Positions 1 through 8,856 of a stretch of 64,000 nt of DNA are shown in pieces. This stretch comes from a bacterium (lineage in GTDB: Bacteria > Planctomycetota > Planctomycetia > Kolteriales > Kolteriaceae), in contig JAIELF010000011.1 in assembly GCA_019753235.1 (NCBI GenBank), positions 62,001 to 126,000 on the forward strand, in the 5' to 3' direction. The notes beneath the pieces were generated by a model. The model worked only from the letters and a program-made list of their open reading frames with translations, did not search any database and was not told where the DNA came from. Numbering within the stretch: the stretch's first letter is position 1; every line of letters begins with the position of its first letter. Both the position numbers and the translations under genes were made by a program.

Positions 1-1
1 A

Positions 2-1216
2 TTCATCGTTCGTGATGTCGCTGGGAATCAGACCAACCGAGATCTAGCTTTCGCGTTCGATTCCGTCCTGGCCAACCCAAATCTGTCGCTGGACCGAGCG
101 TCAGATGGTGGCGTGGTCGGCGACAACGTCACGAACTCGGCGACCATCACGATCAACGGAACGGCCGACCCCAATACGCAAGTGAGACTGATTCAAACGG
201 GTGAGACGAGGGATGTCGGCAATGACGGAATCTTTTCGTTTACCAATGTCCCCTTGAGCCTCGACAATGATGGGAAGAATCCCCTGATCGTTGAAGTCCG
301 CGATCGTGCCGGCAATCTTTCGAGCCGGGGAATCGAGATCATTCGTCAAAATACCGCCCCCACCCTGGTGGCGCCGATTGCCAATATCAACCGAGGGCCG
401 GGGTCAGGCTCCACGCCGACGCAGATTGCCGTCGACCTGGCGGACAACTTCTTTGACAACGACATCAACAATAGCCTCGTCCGCTTCAACACGAACGAGG
501 GGAGTTTCGACATGGAACTCTTCGACGCCCAGGCAGGCCGAACCGTGGCGAACTTCCTCAACTATGTCGAGCGAGGCGCCTACACCAACTCGTTCTTCCA
601 TCGCCGACCGAACCCGATCTTTGTGCTGCAAGGGGGCGGCTTCCGCCTCGATGGCACCGCGCCGTCGGCCAGTGTCGCCCCCGTGGCAGCTGACCCGCCG
701 GTTCGAAATCAGTTTGGTCCGTCGAATCTTGCGGGGACCGTGGCGATGGCCAAGCTCGGCACCGATCCCAATAGCGCGACCAATCAGTTCTTTGTGAACC
801 TGGTCGACAACGTATCGCTGGACACCAATAACGGTGGCTTCTCTGTCTTCGGAAGGATCGTTCCAGAGACGCAGCCCACGATCAACAACCTTGTGGCCAT
901 CCCGATTTCGAACCGAGGAACCCCGTTCAACGAGATTCCGCTCCGTAATTTCCCGTCCAACGGAACAGGGAGTCAGTTGACGCCCGCCAATCTGGCATTC
1001 GTCAACTCCGTCGACGTTGTTCGGCAAGTTGAGAAGCTGACCTACACCGCGAGTGTGGAGTCGACCACCAACGCGAATCTATTCACGCTGACAACGAACA
1101 ATCGACTGATTATCGCTCTCAACCCAGGGCAAACTGGGACCGCCACGATTCGCGTGACGGCGACCGACAGAGCGGGAGCTTCGGTCTCCAATACGTTTAC
1201 GGTGACGATCGCTTAA
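2..1216 (+). CDS. Ig-like repeat protein with cyclophilin domain (5' partial)
   Basis: The frame is open from base 2, so the N-terminus lies outside the window. Visible order: the end of one bacterial Ig-like repeat (VRDVAGN near base 11), a full Ig-like repeat ending in EVRDRAGN (about bases 290-320), a cyclophilin-type peptidyl-prolyl isomerase domain (about 480-920) and a C-terminal cadherin/Ig-like strand-rich module ending in TNTFTVTIA-like sequence. Cyclophilin signatures are FFHRR (the catalytic Arg follows FH), LQGGGF, GTVAMAK and NQFFVNL. The family catalyses prolyl cis-trans isomerisation. Fusion to Ig-like repeats implies a large exported surface or envelope protein; a signal peptide cannot be checked because the start is missing. 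Whether the isomerase is active in this setting is unknown. Confidence 0.85.
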   Translation, partial: FIVRDVAGNQTNRDLAFAFDSVLANPNLSLDRASDGGVVGDNVTNSATITINGTADPNTQVRLIQTGETRDVGNDGIFSFTNVPLSLDNDGKNPLIVEVRDRAGNLSSRGIEIIRQNTAPTLVAPIANINRGPGSGSTPTQIAVDLADNFFDNDINNSLVRFNTNEGSFDMELFDAQAGRTVANFLNYVERGAYTNSFFHRRPNPIFVLQGGGFRLDGTAPSASVAPVAADPPVRNQFGPSNLAGTVAMAKLGTDPNSATNQFFVNLVDNVSLDTNNGGFSVFGRIVPETQPTINNLVAIPISNRGTPFNEIPLRNFPSNGTGSQLTPANLAFVNSVDVVRQVEKLTYTASVESTTNANLFTLTTNNRLIIALNPGQTGTATIRVTATDRAGASVSNTFTVTIA

Positions 1217-1319
1217 GTTAGGGCGATTCGGCCATCAAAGGAAGTCCGTACGCCGATGATCGGAGTACAGGATCTTCGCTCGGTATTGCCTAGCCGAACT
1301 CGTCGCACAGACGGGTTAG

Positions 1320-1859
1320 TTATGCTTCTGTTCGGCGGATGAAATCGACGAAGAGTCTTGCCTGTTCCGCAAGGCGATCCTTCAGGTCGTCTTGTTTGAG
1401 TTGGCCTGTTTCATCAAAGACATGATGAACTCCTTTGATGAAAACGCGGTACGGACAGATGAAGGCATTTCTGTAGCCGAAGACTTGTTGCAATTGTTCG
1501 ACAGGACGAAGCCCACCCCACTCCCCTGCCCCGATGCCGATGAAACAAACGGGTCGATTCTGAAATGACTGGGGGAAGGGCAACATGTCGATGAAATACT
1601 TGAGCGCCCCAGGGAAGCCGCCGTTGTATTCGGGGACAACCACGGCAATCCCGGCCGATTGCAAAATACGGTTGGTCCAAGTCTCAAGCGACGCGGGCTT
1701 CTTCGCATAAACGTCGGGGTGAAAAATCTCCATCGGCAAATCAGCAATGTCGAGAACTTGGGCCGAGACGCCCTGATCGCGGTAGATCGATTCGACCGCT
1801 GTCGCGACTTTTCGACTATTGCTGCCGGCACGATTCGTGCCTGAAATGATTTCGATCAT
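1320..1859 (-). CDS. NADPH-dependent FMN reductase family protein
   Basis: 179 residues. Flavodoxin-like fold: N-terminal IISGTNRAGSNSRKVA is the phosphate-binding loop for FMN, and PEYNGGFPGALKYFIDML is the signature of the NADPH-dependent FMN reductase/azoreductase family, which reduces FMN, quinones or metal ions. The longest frame starts ten codons upstream (1886), but ATG at 1859 puts the family-typical MIEIISG at the N-terminus and is preferred. The gene stands alone on the minus strand between a convergent Ig/cyclophilin gene and a co-oriented sugar isomerase-like gene that starts 950 bp upstream. The natural substrate cannot be told from sequence. Confidence 0.85.
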   Translation of the reverse strand: MIEIISGTNRAGSNSRKVATAVESIYRDQGVSAQVLDIADLPMEIFHPDVYAKKPASLETWTNRILQSAGIAVVVPEYNGGFPGALKYFIDMLPFPQSFQNRPVCFIGIGAGEWGGLRPVEQLQQVFGYRNAFICPYRVFIKGVHHVFDETGQLKQDDLKDRLAEQARLFVDFIRRTEA

Positions 1860-1941
1860 ACCGGTCACGCTTTGCGTCTCCCTCACGCGGATGTTGGAAT
1901 CTCCGCGTTATGGTAGAGAGCCGATCAGCTCCTGCGACTTG

Positions 1942-2808
1942 TCAAACCGCTTGAATTATCGATGCCGCCTTCTTGACGACCTGCAGACACTCTTTCACGT
2001 CGGCGGTCGGTTCTTCCGGCTTGGCTTCGTACTCGACGGAGATCATCCCCGTGAACTTCACCTCGCGCAGCGCCTTCAAAATCCCCGGCACGTCGAGGAC
2101 ACCCTCTCCAAAAATGACGTCCTCGCGCTTTTCGTTGTCATGGTCCTTCATGTGAAGGCCGAAATTCCGAGACCCCATCACCCGAATCTGCTCGGCCGGG
2201 TCCAGCTTCTTTCCAAAAGGCGGCTGCGCGCTGCGGATCAGATGACCCGTATCCAAGCAGGAGCCTATCAACGGATGATGATCCTTGACAGCTTCCATGA
2301 TGACCTCGGCCGAGTACCAGTGATGAAGCTTGGTGCCGATCGGTCCATGCGGGTGGATCGCGATCGCGATTTTGTACTCGTCACACAGTTTGTCGAGCGA
2401 ATCAAAAGCATTCACCGCGGGGTCTGCCGACAACACTTTCAAGCCCAGCTTACGTGCGAACTCGAAATAGACCCGGTTCTTATCTGTATCTTTGCTGAAG
2501 GGATAGACTCCCGAGGCGAAAGGGGTCACGTTGTATTCTTTGCAGAGTTTTGCGACGGCTTGAAGTTGAGCATCGGTGCTTTCGACGGGAACGTGGCCGG
2601 GGTAGCACTCGAGGTATCGCAGATCCAGTTTCTTCATCCGCTCGAGAGCTTGCTCGAAGGAGAATTGCCGCCAGGTGTAGCTCTGGGCGCCAACCTTCCA
2701 GCCCCCCCAGGGGTCTGCCCCCTCGGCCCCGATCGCCCGGATCGAGGAACCCAACAGTAATGCAGCCGATCCCGCTAAGAACTCTCGCCGTGATCCTTCC
2801 GGTGCCAT
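1942..2808 (-). CDS. Tat-exported sugar phosphate isomerase/epimerase-like TIM barrel protein
   Basis: 288 residues. Residues 5-28 carry a twin-arginine signal (SRREFLAGSAALLLG, then a small-residue cleavage region), so the protein is probably exported folded. The rest is a xylose isomerase-like TIM barrel (AP endonuclease family 2). The metal-binding pattern is visible: SCLDTGHL (Asp), GLHMKDHD (His) and SVEYEAKP (Glu). Such Tat-exported isomerase/epimerase-like proteins are very common in Planctomycetota and mostly uncharacterised. A GAGGGGA Shine-Dalgarno sits just upstream of the ATG at 2808. It ends 82 bp upstream of the FMN reductase start and may be co-transcribed with it. Confidence 0.88.
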   Translation of the reverse strand: MAPEGSRREFLAGSAALLLGSSIRAIGAEGADPWGGWKVGAQSYTWRQFSFEQALERMKKLDLRYLECYPGHVPVESTDAQLQAVAKLCKEYNVTPFASGVYPFSKDTDKNRVYFEFARKLGLKVLSADPAVNAFDSLDKLCDEYKIAIAIHPHGPIGTKLHHWYSAEVIMEAVKDHHPLIGSCLDTGHLIRSAQPPFGKKLDPAEQIRVMGSRNFGLHMKDHDNEKREDVIFGEGVLDVPGILKALREVKFTGMISVEYEAKPEEPTADVKECLQVVKKAASIIQAV

Positions 2809-2924
2809 CGGATTCCCCTCTCCCCCGAGTTCTGATGAAATGATTCTGCTTGACGGTAACCGAGCGGCCTCGCTAGGTCAATCAATCCGCCGAAAGTGGA
2901 AGTCGCGGCAAAGTCACGCCAATG

Positions 2925-3455
2925 TCACCCGTACAAGCGCGGGGTGCAGTCGGCATGATCGACGCGATACCCAGGTGCCCCGGCCAACAGTCCCGCGCGG
3001 AGCGATTCGGGGATCGCTCGCTTGCTCGTGTGGTCTGTATCCATCAGGACGTAGACGGTTTCAGCCCGACAGAGCCGACTCTCTTCACCCACGCGATAGA
3101 TCGCGCACTCGACTTGAAACGACGTGTTCCCGACCGAAAGGGTCCGGACGCGCACATCCAGGACATCATCGAACCGAGCCGGCCGTTTCCATTCGACCAT
3201 CTGCTTGACCAATTGATAGTCGAAGGGATCGGCCAGTTCAGGGTGGAGAACGCCGATCGTCCGGACATACTCACCGACCGCCAAGTCGATGAAATCGCCG
3301 TAGCGAGAATTGAAGACGACGCGCTGGCCGTCGCACTCCTGAAAACGGACCCGAAGACAGTACGAGAAAGGATTCCCGTGCAATTCCTCCACCAGATTCT
3401 CCTTCTCTCGCGACCGAGGCGCTGCACCAAAGTTTCGGAGGGACGAGATTCTCAT
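2925..3455 (-). CDS. Acyl-CoA thioesterase, 4HBT hotdog family
   Basis: 176 residues. After a 30-residue N-terminal extension comes a single hotdog domain with the 4-hydroxybenzoyl-CoA thioesterase-like motif RVRFQECDGQRVVFNSRYGDF: the Asp in ECDGQ aligns with the catalytic Asp of this family and the following aromatic/Tyr segment forms the hotdog helix. Enzymes of this type hydrolyse small acyl-CoA thioesters in the cytoplasm. The frame could also start at internal codons; the ATG at 3455 is the longest. It is divergent from the pyrophosphatase gene, with a 166-bp shared upstream region. Substrate unknown. Confidence 0.8.
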   Translation of the reverse strand: MRISSLRNFGAAPRSREKENLVEELHGNPFSYCLRVRFQECDGQRVVFNSRYGDFIDLAVGEYVRTIGVLHPELADPFDYQLVKQMVEWKRPARFDDVLDVRVRTLSVGNTSFQVECAIYRVGEESRLCRAETVYVLMDTDHTSKRAIPESLRAGLLAGAPGYRVDHADCTPRLYG

Positions 3456-3621
3456 GAAGTAATCGAGAACCTTGGCCCTGTCTTATAGATACAACGCCTC
3501 GATCGAGAGGTCCCCCGCGGGCGATCGACCGTCGAATCTGTACGATGTTACCAACCGATCAGCTTGCCGTGGCCGATCGATGCCCCCCATAAGACCAAGC
3601 GATTTTCGGAGATCTTCTTTC

Positions 3622-4170
3622 ATGCATGCCTGGCACGACGTCTACATCGACGACGAACAGATTACTCGCAGCATTCCCGTTGTCATCGAAGTCCCCAAGG
3701 GAAGCAAAAACAAGTACGAACTCGACAAAGAGACTGGCCTACTGAAACTCGACCGCGTGCTGTACAGCGCTGTCTATTATCCCGCCAACTATGGCTTTAT
3801 CCCGCGAAGTTTTTGTGATGACGGCGATCCACTGGACGCGCTTGTCATTGGCAGCGAACCGGTCGACCCGCTCACGATCGTCGAGGCACGAGCCATCGGC
3901 GTGATGCGGATGCGCGACGAGAAAGGGATCGATGATAAGATCCTGTGCGTCTGTGTCGGCGACCCTGCCTGCAACCAGTACACCAGTCACCTCGAACTCC
4001 CCGAGCACAATCTGCGAATGATTCGTCGCTTTTTCGAGGACTACAAATCTCTGGAACAAAAAGAGGTTGTCGTCGATGATTTTCTCGGTGTTGATGATGC
4101 CGTCAAGATCATCCGCGAAGCTCTCGACTTATATCGCCGACTTCGCCGAGGCGAGCTCAAAAGGATCTAA
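3622..4170 (+). CDS. ppa: Inorganic pyrophosphatase (family I)
   Basis: 182 residues, normal for the soluble family I enzyme, which hydrolyses PPi to two phosphates with Mg2+ and pulls biosynthetic reactions forward. Residues that define the family are visible: [17 protein letters not shown] near the N-terminus, [11 protein letters not shown], and the signature [12 protein letters not shown] (D-x-D-P-x-D metal ligands). The frame extends upstream to 3472, but ATG at 3622 follows a GGAG at 3608-3611 and gives the family-typical N-terminus. The DoxX gene follows after 36 bp in the same direction and could be in the same transcript. Confidence 0.95.
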   Translation: MHAWHDVYIDDEQITRSIPVVIEVPKGSKNKYELDKETGLLKLDRVLYSAVYYPANYGFIPRSFCDDGDPLDALVIGSEPVDPLTIVEARAIGVMRMRDEKGIDDKILCVCVGDPACNQYTSHLELPEHNLRMIRRFFEDYKSLEQKEVVVDDFLGVDDAVKIIREALDLYRRLRRGELKRI

Positions 4171-4206
4171 CGACAAGATGTCGACGGCCTGTTAAGGAGA
4201 CGTTTG

Positions 4207-4638
4207 ATGAGTGGTTTTTTCAACTCACTGGGTCTTTTGATTCTGCGTGTTGGCTTCGGCGGGATGATGCTCGTCGGACACGGGCTACCCAAGCTCATGG
4301 CCTATAACGAACTCAAAGATAAGATTGCCGATCCGCTGGGGTACATACCGGCTCCGTACGCGTTGATGCTTCTCATCGGGGCAGAGTTTACTTGCTCGGC
4401 TCTCGTGATCTTGGGGATCGCGACTCGTCTGTCGGCGATTCCTCTTGTCTATGCACTGTCACTGGCCGCCTTTGTCGTGCATAAGGCAGATCCATTGTTT
4501 CTCGGGCAAGGTGTTACCGCCGCCAAGGAGCCTGCTCTCGTTTACGTCATCGCCTTTGCCGCTCTGATCTTCACCGGAGCCGGCATGTTTTCGGTCGATG
4601 GTCTTCTCTTCGGAAAGAGATCCAGCCCCTCGGCCTAG
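4207..4638 (+). CDS. DoxX family membrane protein
   Basis: 143 residues with four predicted membrane segments and the DoxX family features LRVGFGGMMLVGHGLPKL (first helix with the GHG-L-P-K pattern) and a glycine-rich third helix. DoxX-like proteins are small inner-membrane proteins of largely undefined role; some are tied to thiosulfate:quinone oxidoreductase or oxidative-stress responses. A perfect AAGGAG at 4194-4199 with 7-nt spacing fixes the start at ATG 4207 rather than the in-frame TTG at 4204. It lies 36 bp after ppa and converges on the SelA-like gene. Confidence 0.85.
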   Translation: MSGFFNSLGLLILRVGFGGMMLVGHGLPKLMAYNELKDKIADPLGYIPAPYALMLLIGAEFTCSALVILGIATRLSAIPLVYALSLAAFVVHKADPLFLGQGVTAAKEPALVYVIAFAALIFTGAGMFSVDGLLFGKRSSPSA

Positions 4639-4652
4639 CCGAGTCATGGGCA

Positions 4653-4671
4653 GAGTGAGAGACCCTCACTC
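4653..4671. terminator. Hairpin at convergent gene ends
   Basis: Perfect 7-bp inverted repeat (GAGTGAG, 5-nt loop, CTCACTC) between the convergent doxX and selA-like genes, overlapping the last codons of the latter. No T-run follows on either strand, so it is only a possible bidirectional termination or mRNA-end stabilising hairpin. Confidence 0.35.
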
Positions 4672-5874
4672 GCGAGATTCTTCTGAGTCTAATGCCGAGT
4701 AGGCATCTTTCACACGGTCGATCAGCACGTTCTCTTGCTCGGCACGAACGCAGGAAAGGTTCAACGCCAAATGCGTGCGTGCCTCGTTGCAACGTGCATA
4801 GACCGCTGGTCGACCCGCCCGAAGCGACCGGACAATCGTTGCCGCCTGCGAGGGAGAATCGACCGGAATCAGAATCGGGCCCGGCTCGTCTCCATCATCA
4901 GAACCGACGGTCGCCGATAGCGATTTTCGTCGGAGGAGATCGACCATGCGCGCCCGTCGCTGATCGAGCGTCTGTCGCGTGGCAGGATCAATTCCTTGGG
5001 CAAAAAGCTCGGCCGCGACTAGGAGACCGACCATCTGCTCCTTGGCGACTTTCAGGCTCCGACCGATTCCGTGCCTCGGGATCGCCGGCCAGCGATCTGG
5101 ATCAATCAAGTCCGTAGGAGGACTCCAATCGCGGCGATCGAGATCGAGATCGAGCATCTGCATCGCCGCAGACTCGATGAGATCTCTTTTGCCGCACAGA
5201 ATCCCGGTCGATTGCGGTCCTCGAATCGCTTTACCTCCGCTGAAGGCAATCAGATCGGCGCCGGTTGAGGGAATCTCATGAAGATGGGCTCGTCGGGATA
5301 GCTCGGCGGCGGCATCCACCATCACCGGCAGACGGTGTTCATGAGCCCATGCAACCACCTCACGCAGCGTCGGGCTCGCGCCATCGCGATAGACATAGAG
5401 AACACCGGCGGTTCGCTCCGATAGCCCCATCGCATAGTCGGCCCGTTCGACTCCTCGCACGCCCGAGCCTGCAACCTTCTCGTTCATGCCGATATTCACC
5501 AATCGTGCTCCCGCCGCCCGGACCGCGTGGTCGTAGCCGTTCCGCTGGTCGATCGCGATAAGAAATTCGTTGGCGAAGCCTTCGGTCTCGGGGAGACGAT
5601 TGATCCTTTCGACATTGTTGCCGGCGAGGATCGCCGCGGCGCCGAGTGTCAAACCCGCCGACGCGCCGGCCGTGATCAAGCCGGCCTCGGTCTGAGTGAG
5701 TCGAGCCAGAACGCGCGAGCCAGCCGCCTGCAGTTCCTCGATCAGGACCGTTGATTGGGCAGCCAGCTTCATCGCTTCGATCACCGCGTCTGGCATCACC
5801 GCGCCCCCCAATCGGGTCAGCGTGCCGGCGGCGTTGATGATCGGTTCAATTCCGAATTGACGGTAGATGCTCAT
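4666..5874 (-). CDS. SelA-like PLP-dependent enzyme
   Basis: 402 residues, fold type I PLP enzyme of the L-seryl-tRNA(Sec) selenium transferase / DgaE-like group. Diagnostic segments: GIEPIINAAGTLTRLGG at the N-terminus, GASAGLTLGAAA around the phosphate-binding turn, DAAAEL, and AFSGGKAIRGPQSTG, where Lys is the expected Schiff-base residue. No selenocysteine machinery (selB, selC) is visible nearby, so an ammonia-lyase or aldolase role on an amino or sugar acid is more likely than true SelA. ATG at 5874 is preferred over the GTG one codon upstream. It is divergent from the amino acid permease gene. Confidence 0.8.
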   Translation of the reverse strand: MSIYRQFGIEPIINAAGTLTRLGGAVMPDAVIEAMKLAAQSTVLIEELQAAGSRVLARLTQTEAGLITAGASAGLTLGAAAILAGNNVERINRLPETEGFANEFLIAIDQRNGYDHAVRAAGARLVNIGMNEKVAGSGVRGVERADYAMGLSERTAGVLYVYRDGASPTLREVVAWAHEHRLPVMVDAAAELSRRAHLHEIPSTGADLIAFSGGKAIRGPQSTGILCGKRDLIESAAMQMLDLDLDRRDWSPPTDLIDPDRWPAIPRHGIGRSLKVAKEQMVGLLVAAELFAQGIDPATRQTLDQRRARMVDLLRRKSLSATVGSDDGDEPGPILIPVDSPSQAATIVRSLRAGRPAVYARCNEARTHLALNLSCVRAEQENVLIDRVKDAYSALDSEESRE

Positions 5875-6101
5875 CACTTTTCCGACTTCAGAAACCGGCC
5901 AACAGCAACGCCCGGGTCGCGTCTGGATCGATGGCCAACCTCGGCCATGTTTCTACACCACATCCTAAGAGTCTGGCGAAGAATGAGGACTCACGCGGGG
6001 CGATCGTTTGAGCTTCTCTTTGAGAAAAGAGGGGGACGAAGAGCCCGTGATGGGATCCTGCCCCCGAGACATCTCGACCCATAGAAAAGGTTCGGACCAC
6101 C

Positions 6102-7664
6102 TTGGACGATCCGTCGGATGACCCTTCGACTTCGCATGCCGACATGTGGCGAGATTCTCGGCAAGACTCGCAACAAGATCGTCGCGAGCTGGCCAAGTTC
6201 GGCTATCTCGAACAGTTGCAACGTTCGATGGGATGGTTCTCGAGTTTTGCCATCTCGTTCTCTCTGATCTCGATCACGACCGGCATCCTGGCAAACTTCG
6301 GCCACGGCCTACGAGCGTTCGGCCCCGCGGTCATCTTTTCATGGATTCTCGCGGTCTTCGGACAATTCCTAGTGGCGCTGATTGTTGCCGAGCTCGTCAC
6401 GCGATTCCCGATCTCGGGCTACGGCTATCAATGGTCGAGTCGGATTCTGAGCCCGCATGTCGGCTTCTTTGTCGGTTGGTTTCTGCTACTGCAATTCTTG
6501 ATCGGGTTTCCGGCCGTGTGCGGAGCGCTGGCGACGTACCTTCGGGATGATGTTGGTCTCCCGGCCGAGTACCAAACGCTGACGACACTAGGCGTGGTGA
6601 CGGCGATTACGCTGATCCATTTGGTCGGGATCCGCGTTGTCTCTTTCATCAATGATGCAGGGGTCATGGCCGAGATCTTGGGATGCATTGCCATCGCGAT
6701 CGGGTTTCTGATTATTTGGTTCCTCCATGGAAGTACGTCGGCTTCGATCCTTCTCGATCGAACCAGCTACCCTTCGGGTGAACCCGCCACGCTGATGGGA
6801 TTTGCCTCAAGCTTACTCCTGGGGGCATGGTGTATCACTGGTTTCGAAGGAGCTGCCGACCTCGCGGAGGAAACCAAACAGCCCCGCGCGACGATTCCCT
6901 GGGCGGTCATCCATTCAGAGTTATCCTCGGGCATCGGCGGCCTGGTGATGTTGATCGCGTTTATGTTGTCGATTGATAATCTGGCGAGTGCTCAAGCCGA
7001 AGAGAATCCGCTCTTCTCGATGTTTCAAAGCAAGCTGAGTCCCGGCATCATGAGAATCGTGATGCTGGTGATTTACATTTCGATCTTAGCTTGCGGCGTG
7101 GCGAGCATGGCGGCCGCGACCCGTCTGTTATTCGCGATGGCACGCGACAACATGCTTCCTGCCTCGACGTTTCTCGCAAGGATCGATCCCAAGACGCATT
7201 CGCCTCGTGAGTCGATTCTTCTTGTTTGGCTGGCAGCGTGTGTGGTGGTTCCCTGGCTCGAGAAAGTTTCCACGTTGGCGGAAGTCGCCACCGTGGCGGC
7301 GTATCTCGGTTATGCCGGGATCGTTGTCTCGGGGCTGGTCGCCTCTCGGCCGAGCCTCGCCACATCGCCCGGTAGATCTGGCTCATCAGTGCCGAGCAAA
7401 GCTGGTTCATCATCGCCGGGCAGATCCGGCTTGGAACCCAGCTTTTCGCTGGGCCGATGGCGATGGATTGTCGGCTCGGCCGCGTTGACTTGGCTGGCCT
7501 TTGCGATGTTCGCGCTCACGTTGTCAGGGCAAGCGAATGGCTTTCTGACCGCCAAGGCAACGGGTATCTGTGTAGGCATAGGACTCATCCTATATCTGGT
7601 TTGGATTCGTCCCCGGTTGGTGTCGGGCCAAGCCGGGCCGCCGATTCGCTCACTCGAGGAGTAA
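6102..7664 (+). CDS. APC-superfamily amino acid permease
   Basis: 520 residues with about 12 membrane segments, typical of the amino acid-polyamine-organocation family. Motifs: LISITTGIL and FGHGLRAFGPAV in the first helices, AELVTRFPISGYGYQWSSR (family hallmark after helix 2) and GFEGAADLAEETKQPRATIP in the conserved helix 6-7 loop. A cytoplasmic Ser/Gly/Pro-rich linker of about 30 residues (SPGRSG repeated, near bases 7365-7435) precedes the last two helices and looks like a small internal expansion. The longest frame starts at TTG 6102 behind GAAAAGG; ATG 6144 is an alternative without a visible ribosome site. It is followed 4 bp later by a glycerol-1-phosphate dehydrogenase-like gene, so the two are almost certainly one operon. 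Confidence 0.85.
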   Translation: MDDPSDDPSTSHADMWRDSRQDSQQDRRELAKFGYLEQLQRSMGWFSSFAISFSLISITTGILANFGHGLRAFGPAVIFSWILAVFGQFLVALIVAELVTRFPISGYGYQWSSRILSPHVGFFVGWFLLLQFLIGFPAVCGALATYLRDDVGLPAEYQTLTTLGVVTAITLIHLVGIRVVSFINDAGVMAEILGCIAIAIGFLIIWFLHGSTSASILLDRTSYPSGEPATLMGFASSLLLGAWCITGFEGAADLAEETKQPRATIPWAVIHSELSSGIGGLVMLIAFMLSIDNLASAQAEENPLFSMFQSKLSPGIMRIVMLVIYISILACGVASMAAATRLLFAMARDNMLPASTFLARIDPKTHSPRESILLVWLAACVVVPWLEKVSTLAEVATVAAYLGYAGIVVSGLVASRPSLATSPGRSGSSVPSKAGSSSPGRSGLEPSFSLGRWRWIVGSAALTWLAFAMFALTLSGQANGFLTAKATGICVGIGLILYLVWIRPRLVSGQAGPPIRSLEE

Positions 7665-7668
7665 CTTC

Positions 7669-8697
7669 ATGAAGCCGACGATCGAAGGGGAAACAAACGT
7701 TCTTTCATGCCGATTTGGCCGAGGGGCTGCCGACGGGCTCGGCAAAGAGATAGGCCGATTCATCGTCACGACCATGGAGATCCCCTGGAATCTCTCGAAA
7801 GACCGCATCGGCGGGACAGCAGAGAAAGTCGTCCATTGTCAGACGATGGAAATCGATTGGGTCGATCGCGAACTTGCTTCGCTTCCGAGCTTTGACACGG
7901 TGCTGGCCGTTGGCGGCGGGCAGGCGATCGATCTGGGTAAATACTTTGCTTGGAAGACCGGCAAACGACTGGTGTCGGTACCGACGATTTTGAGTGTCGA
8001 TGCCTTCGTCACGCCCGCGTCGGCGATTCGAAAGAATCATCAGGTGGAGTATGTCGGCGTGGCATCGCCTGATCCTTTGGTGATCGATTACGACCTATTG
8101 CGGCTAGCTCCGAATGAACTGAACATCGCTGGCGTCGGCGATCTCCTCTCGAATCATACCGCGTGTAAAGATTGGGAGATCGCTCATGCGGTAGGAAAAA
8201 GCGAGTTTCCCTTCAAACCGGAATCGATCGACATCGGTCGCGACATCCTGAAAAAAATCATGGATCACACCGACGATATCAGGCAATGCACCGATGAAGG
8301 ATTGCAGGCCATCGTCGATGGCTACATGCGTCTGAACACGGTTTGTTTACCCAACGGGCACTATCGGATCGAAGAGGGATCTGAACACTATCTCTTCTAC
8401 GAATTGGAAGAACGGCTTGGCCGACCCTTTATTCATGGTTGGATTGTCGGGCTGGGGGTCTATTGCATGAGTCGGCTCCAAGACAACCACGGCGACGAAG
8501 TGACCGACTTCATGAAGCGAGTCGGCCTTAAGTACGATCCGCAGGTGATGGAGATCAAGCGCGACGATCTGCGAGCGGCGTTGCTGAACCTGAAGGCGTT
8601 CGTCGAGAGTCGGCCAAAACTCTGGTACACGGTGATCAACGAAAAGCCGATCGAGCCGACATGGGTCGACACGATCCTCGCCGGCCTGGTCTTCTGA
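7669..8697 (+). CDS. Glycerol-1-phosphate dehydrogenase (EgsA/AraM) family protein
   Basis: 342 residues of the iron/zinc dehydroquinate-synthase-like fold. NAD-binding VLAVGGGQAIDLGKY, and the family motif GVGDLLSNHTACKDWE (Asp metal ligand, TA-x-x-DW), EEGSEHYLFYELEE and FIHGWIVGLG (two His metal ligands) match the sn-glycerol-1-phosphate dehydrogenase branch (archaeal EgsA, bacterial AraM) rather than glycerol dehydrogenase. The known reaction is dihydroxyacetone phosphate to sn-glycerol-1-phosphate with NAD(P)H. GAGGAG at 7656-7661 fixes ATG 7669. It is coupled to the upstream permease. Whether it makes G1P for lipids or acts on another substrate cannot be decided here. Confidence 0.75.
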   Translation: MKPTIEGETNVLSCRFGRGAADGLGKEIGRFIVTTMEIPWNLSKDRIGGTAEKVVHCQTMEIDWVDRELASLPSFDTVLAVGGGQAIDLGKYFAWKTGKRLVSVPTILSVDAFVTPASAIRKNHQVEYVGVASPDPLVIDYDLLRLAPNELNIAGVGDLLSNHTACKDWEIAHAVGKSEFPFKPESIDIGRDILKKIMDHTDDIRQCTDEGLQAIVDGYMRLNTVCLPNGHYRIEEGSEHYLFYELEERLGRPFIHGWIVGLGVYCMSRLQDNHGDEVTDFMKRVGLKYDPQVMEIKRDDLRAALLNLKAFVESRPKLWYTVINEKPIEPTWVDTILAGLVF

Positions 8698-8743
8698 TCC
8701 TCCGCCAGGGGCCGAACGGGGATCGTTTCGAGTCCCCGGCGTG

Positions 8744-8824
8744 ACGGAGTCGGTCACGGAGTCGGTCACGGAGTCGGTCACGGAGTCGGTCACGGAGTCG
8801 GTCACGGAGTCGGTCACGGAGTCG
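8744..8824. repeat. 12-bp tandem repeat (6 perfect copies plus a partial)
   Basis: The unit ACGGAGTCGGTC recurs head-to-tail at 8744, 8756, 8768, 8780, 8792 and 8804 without a mismatch, with a seventh truncated copy ending at 8824. It begins 46 bp after the stop codon of the glycerol-1-phosphate dehydrogenase-like gene and lies in non-coding DNA. Because 12 is a multiple of 3, the minus strand reads Thr-Asp-Ser-Val repeatedly, but that frame has no support as a gene. Perfect copies suggest recent slippage expansion. Confidence 0.95.
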
Positions 8825-8856
8825 CTTTCCGGTCAGGAATAATCCGGGATATTTTT

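Noticed and set aside
8347-8817. Minus-strand frame with repeated Thr-Asp-Ser-Val
   Set aside because: It is the shadow of the 12-bp tandem repeat and then runs antisense through the glycerol-1-phosphate dehydrogenase gene.
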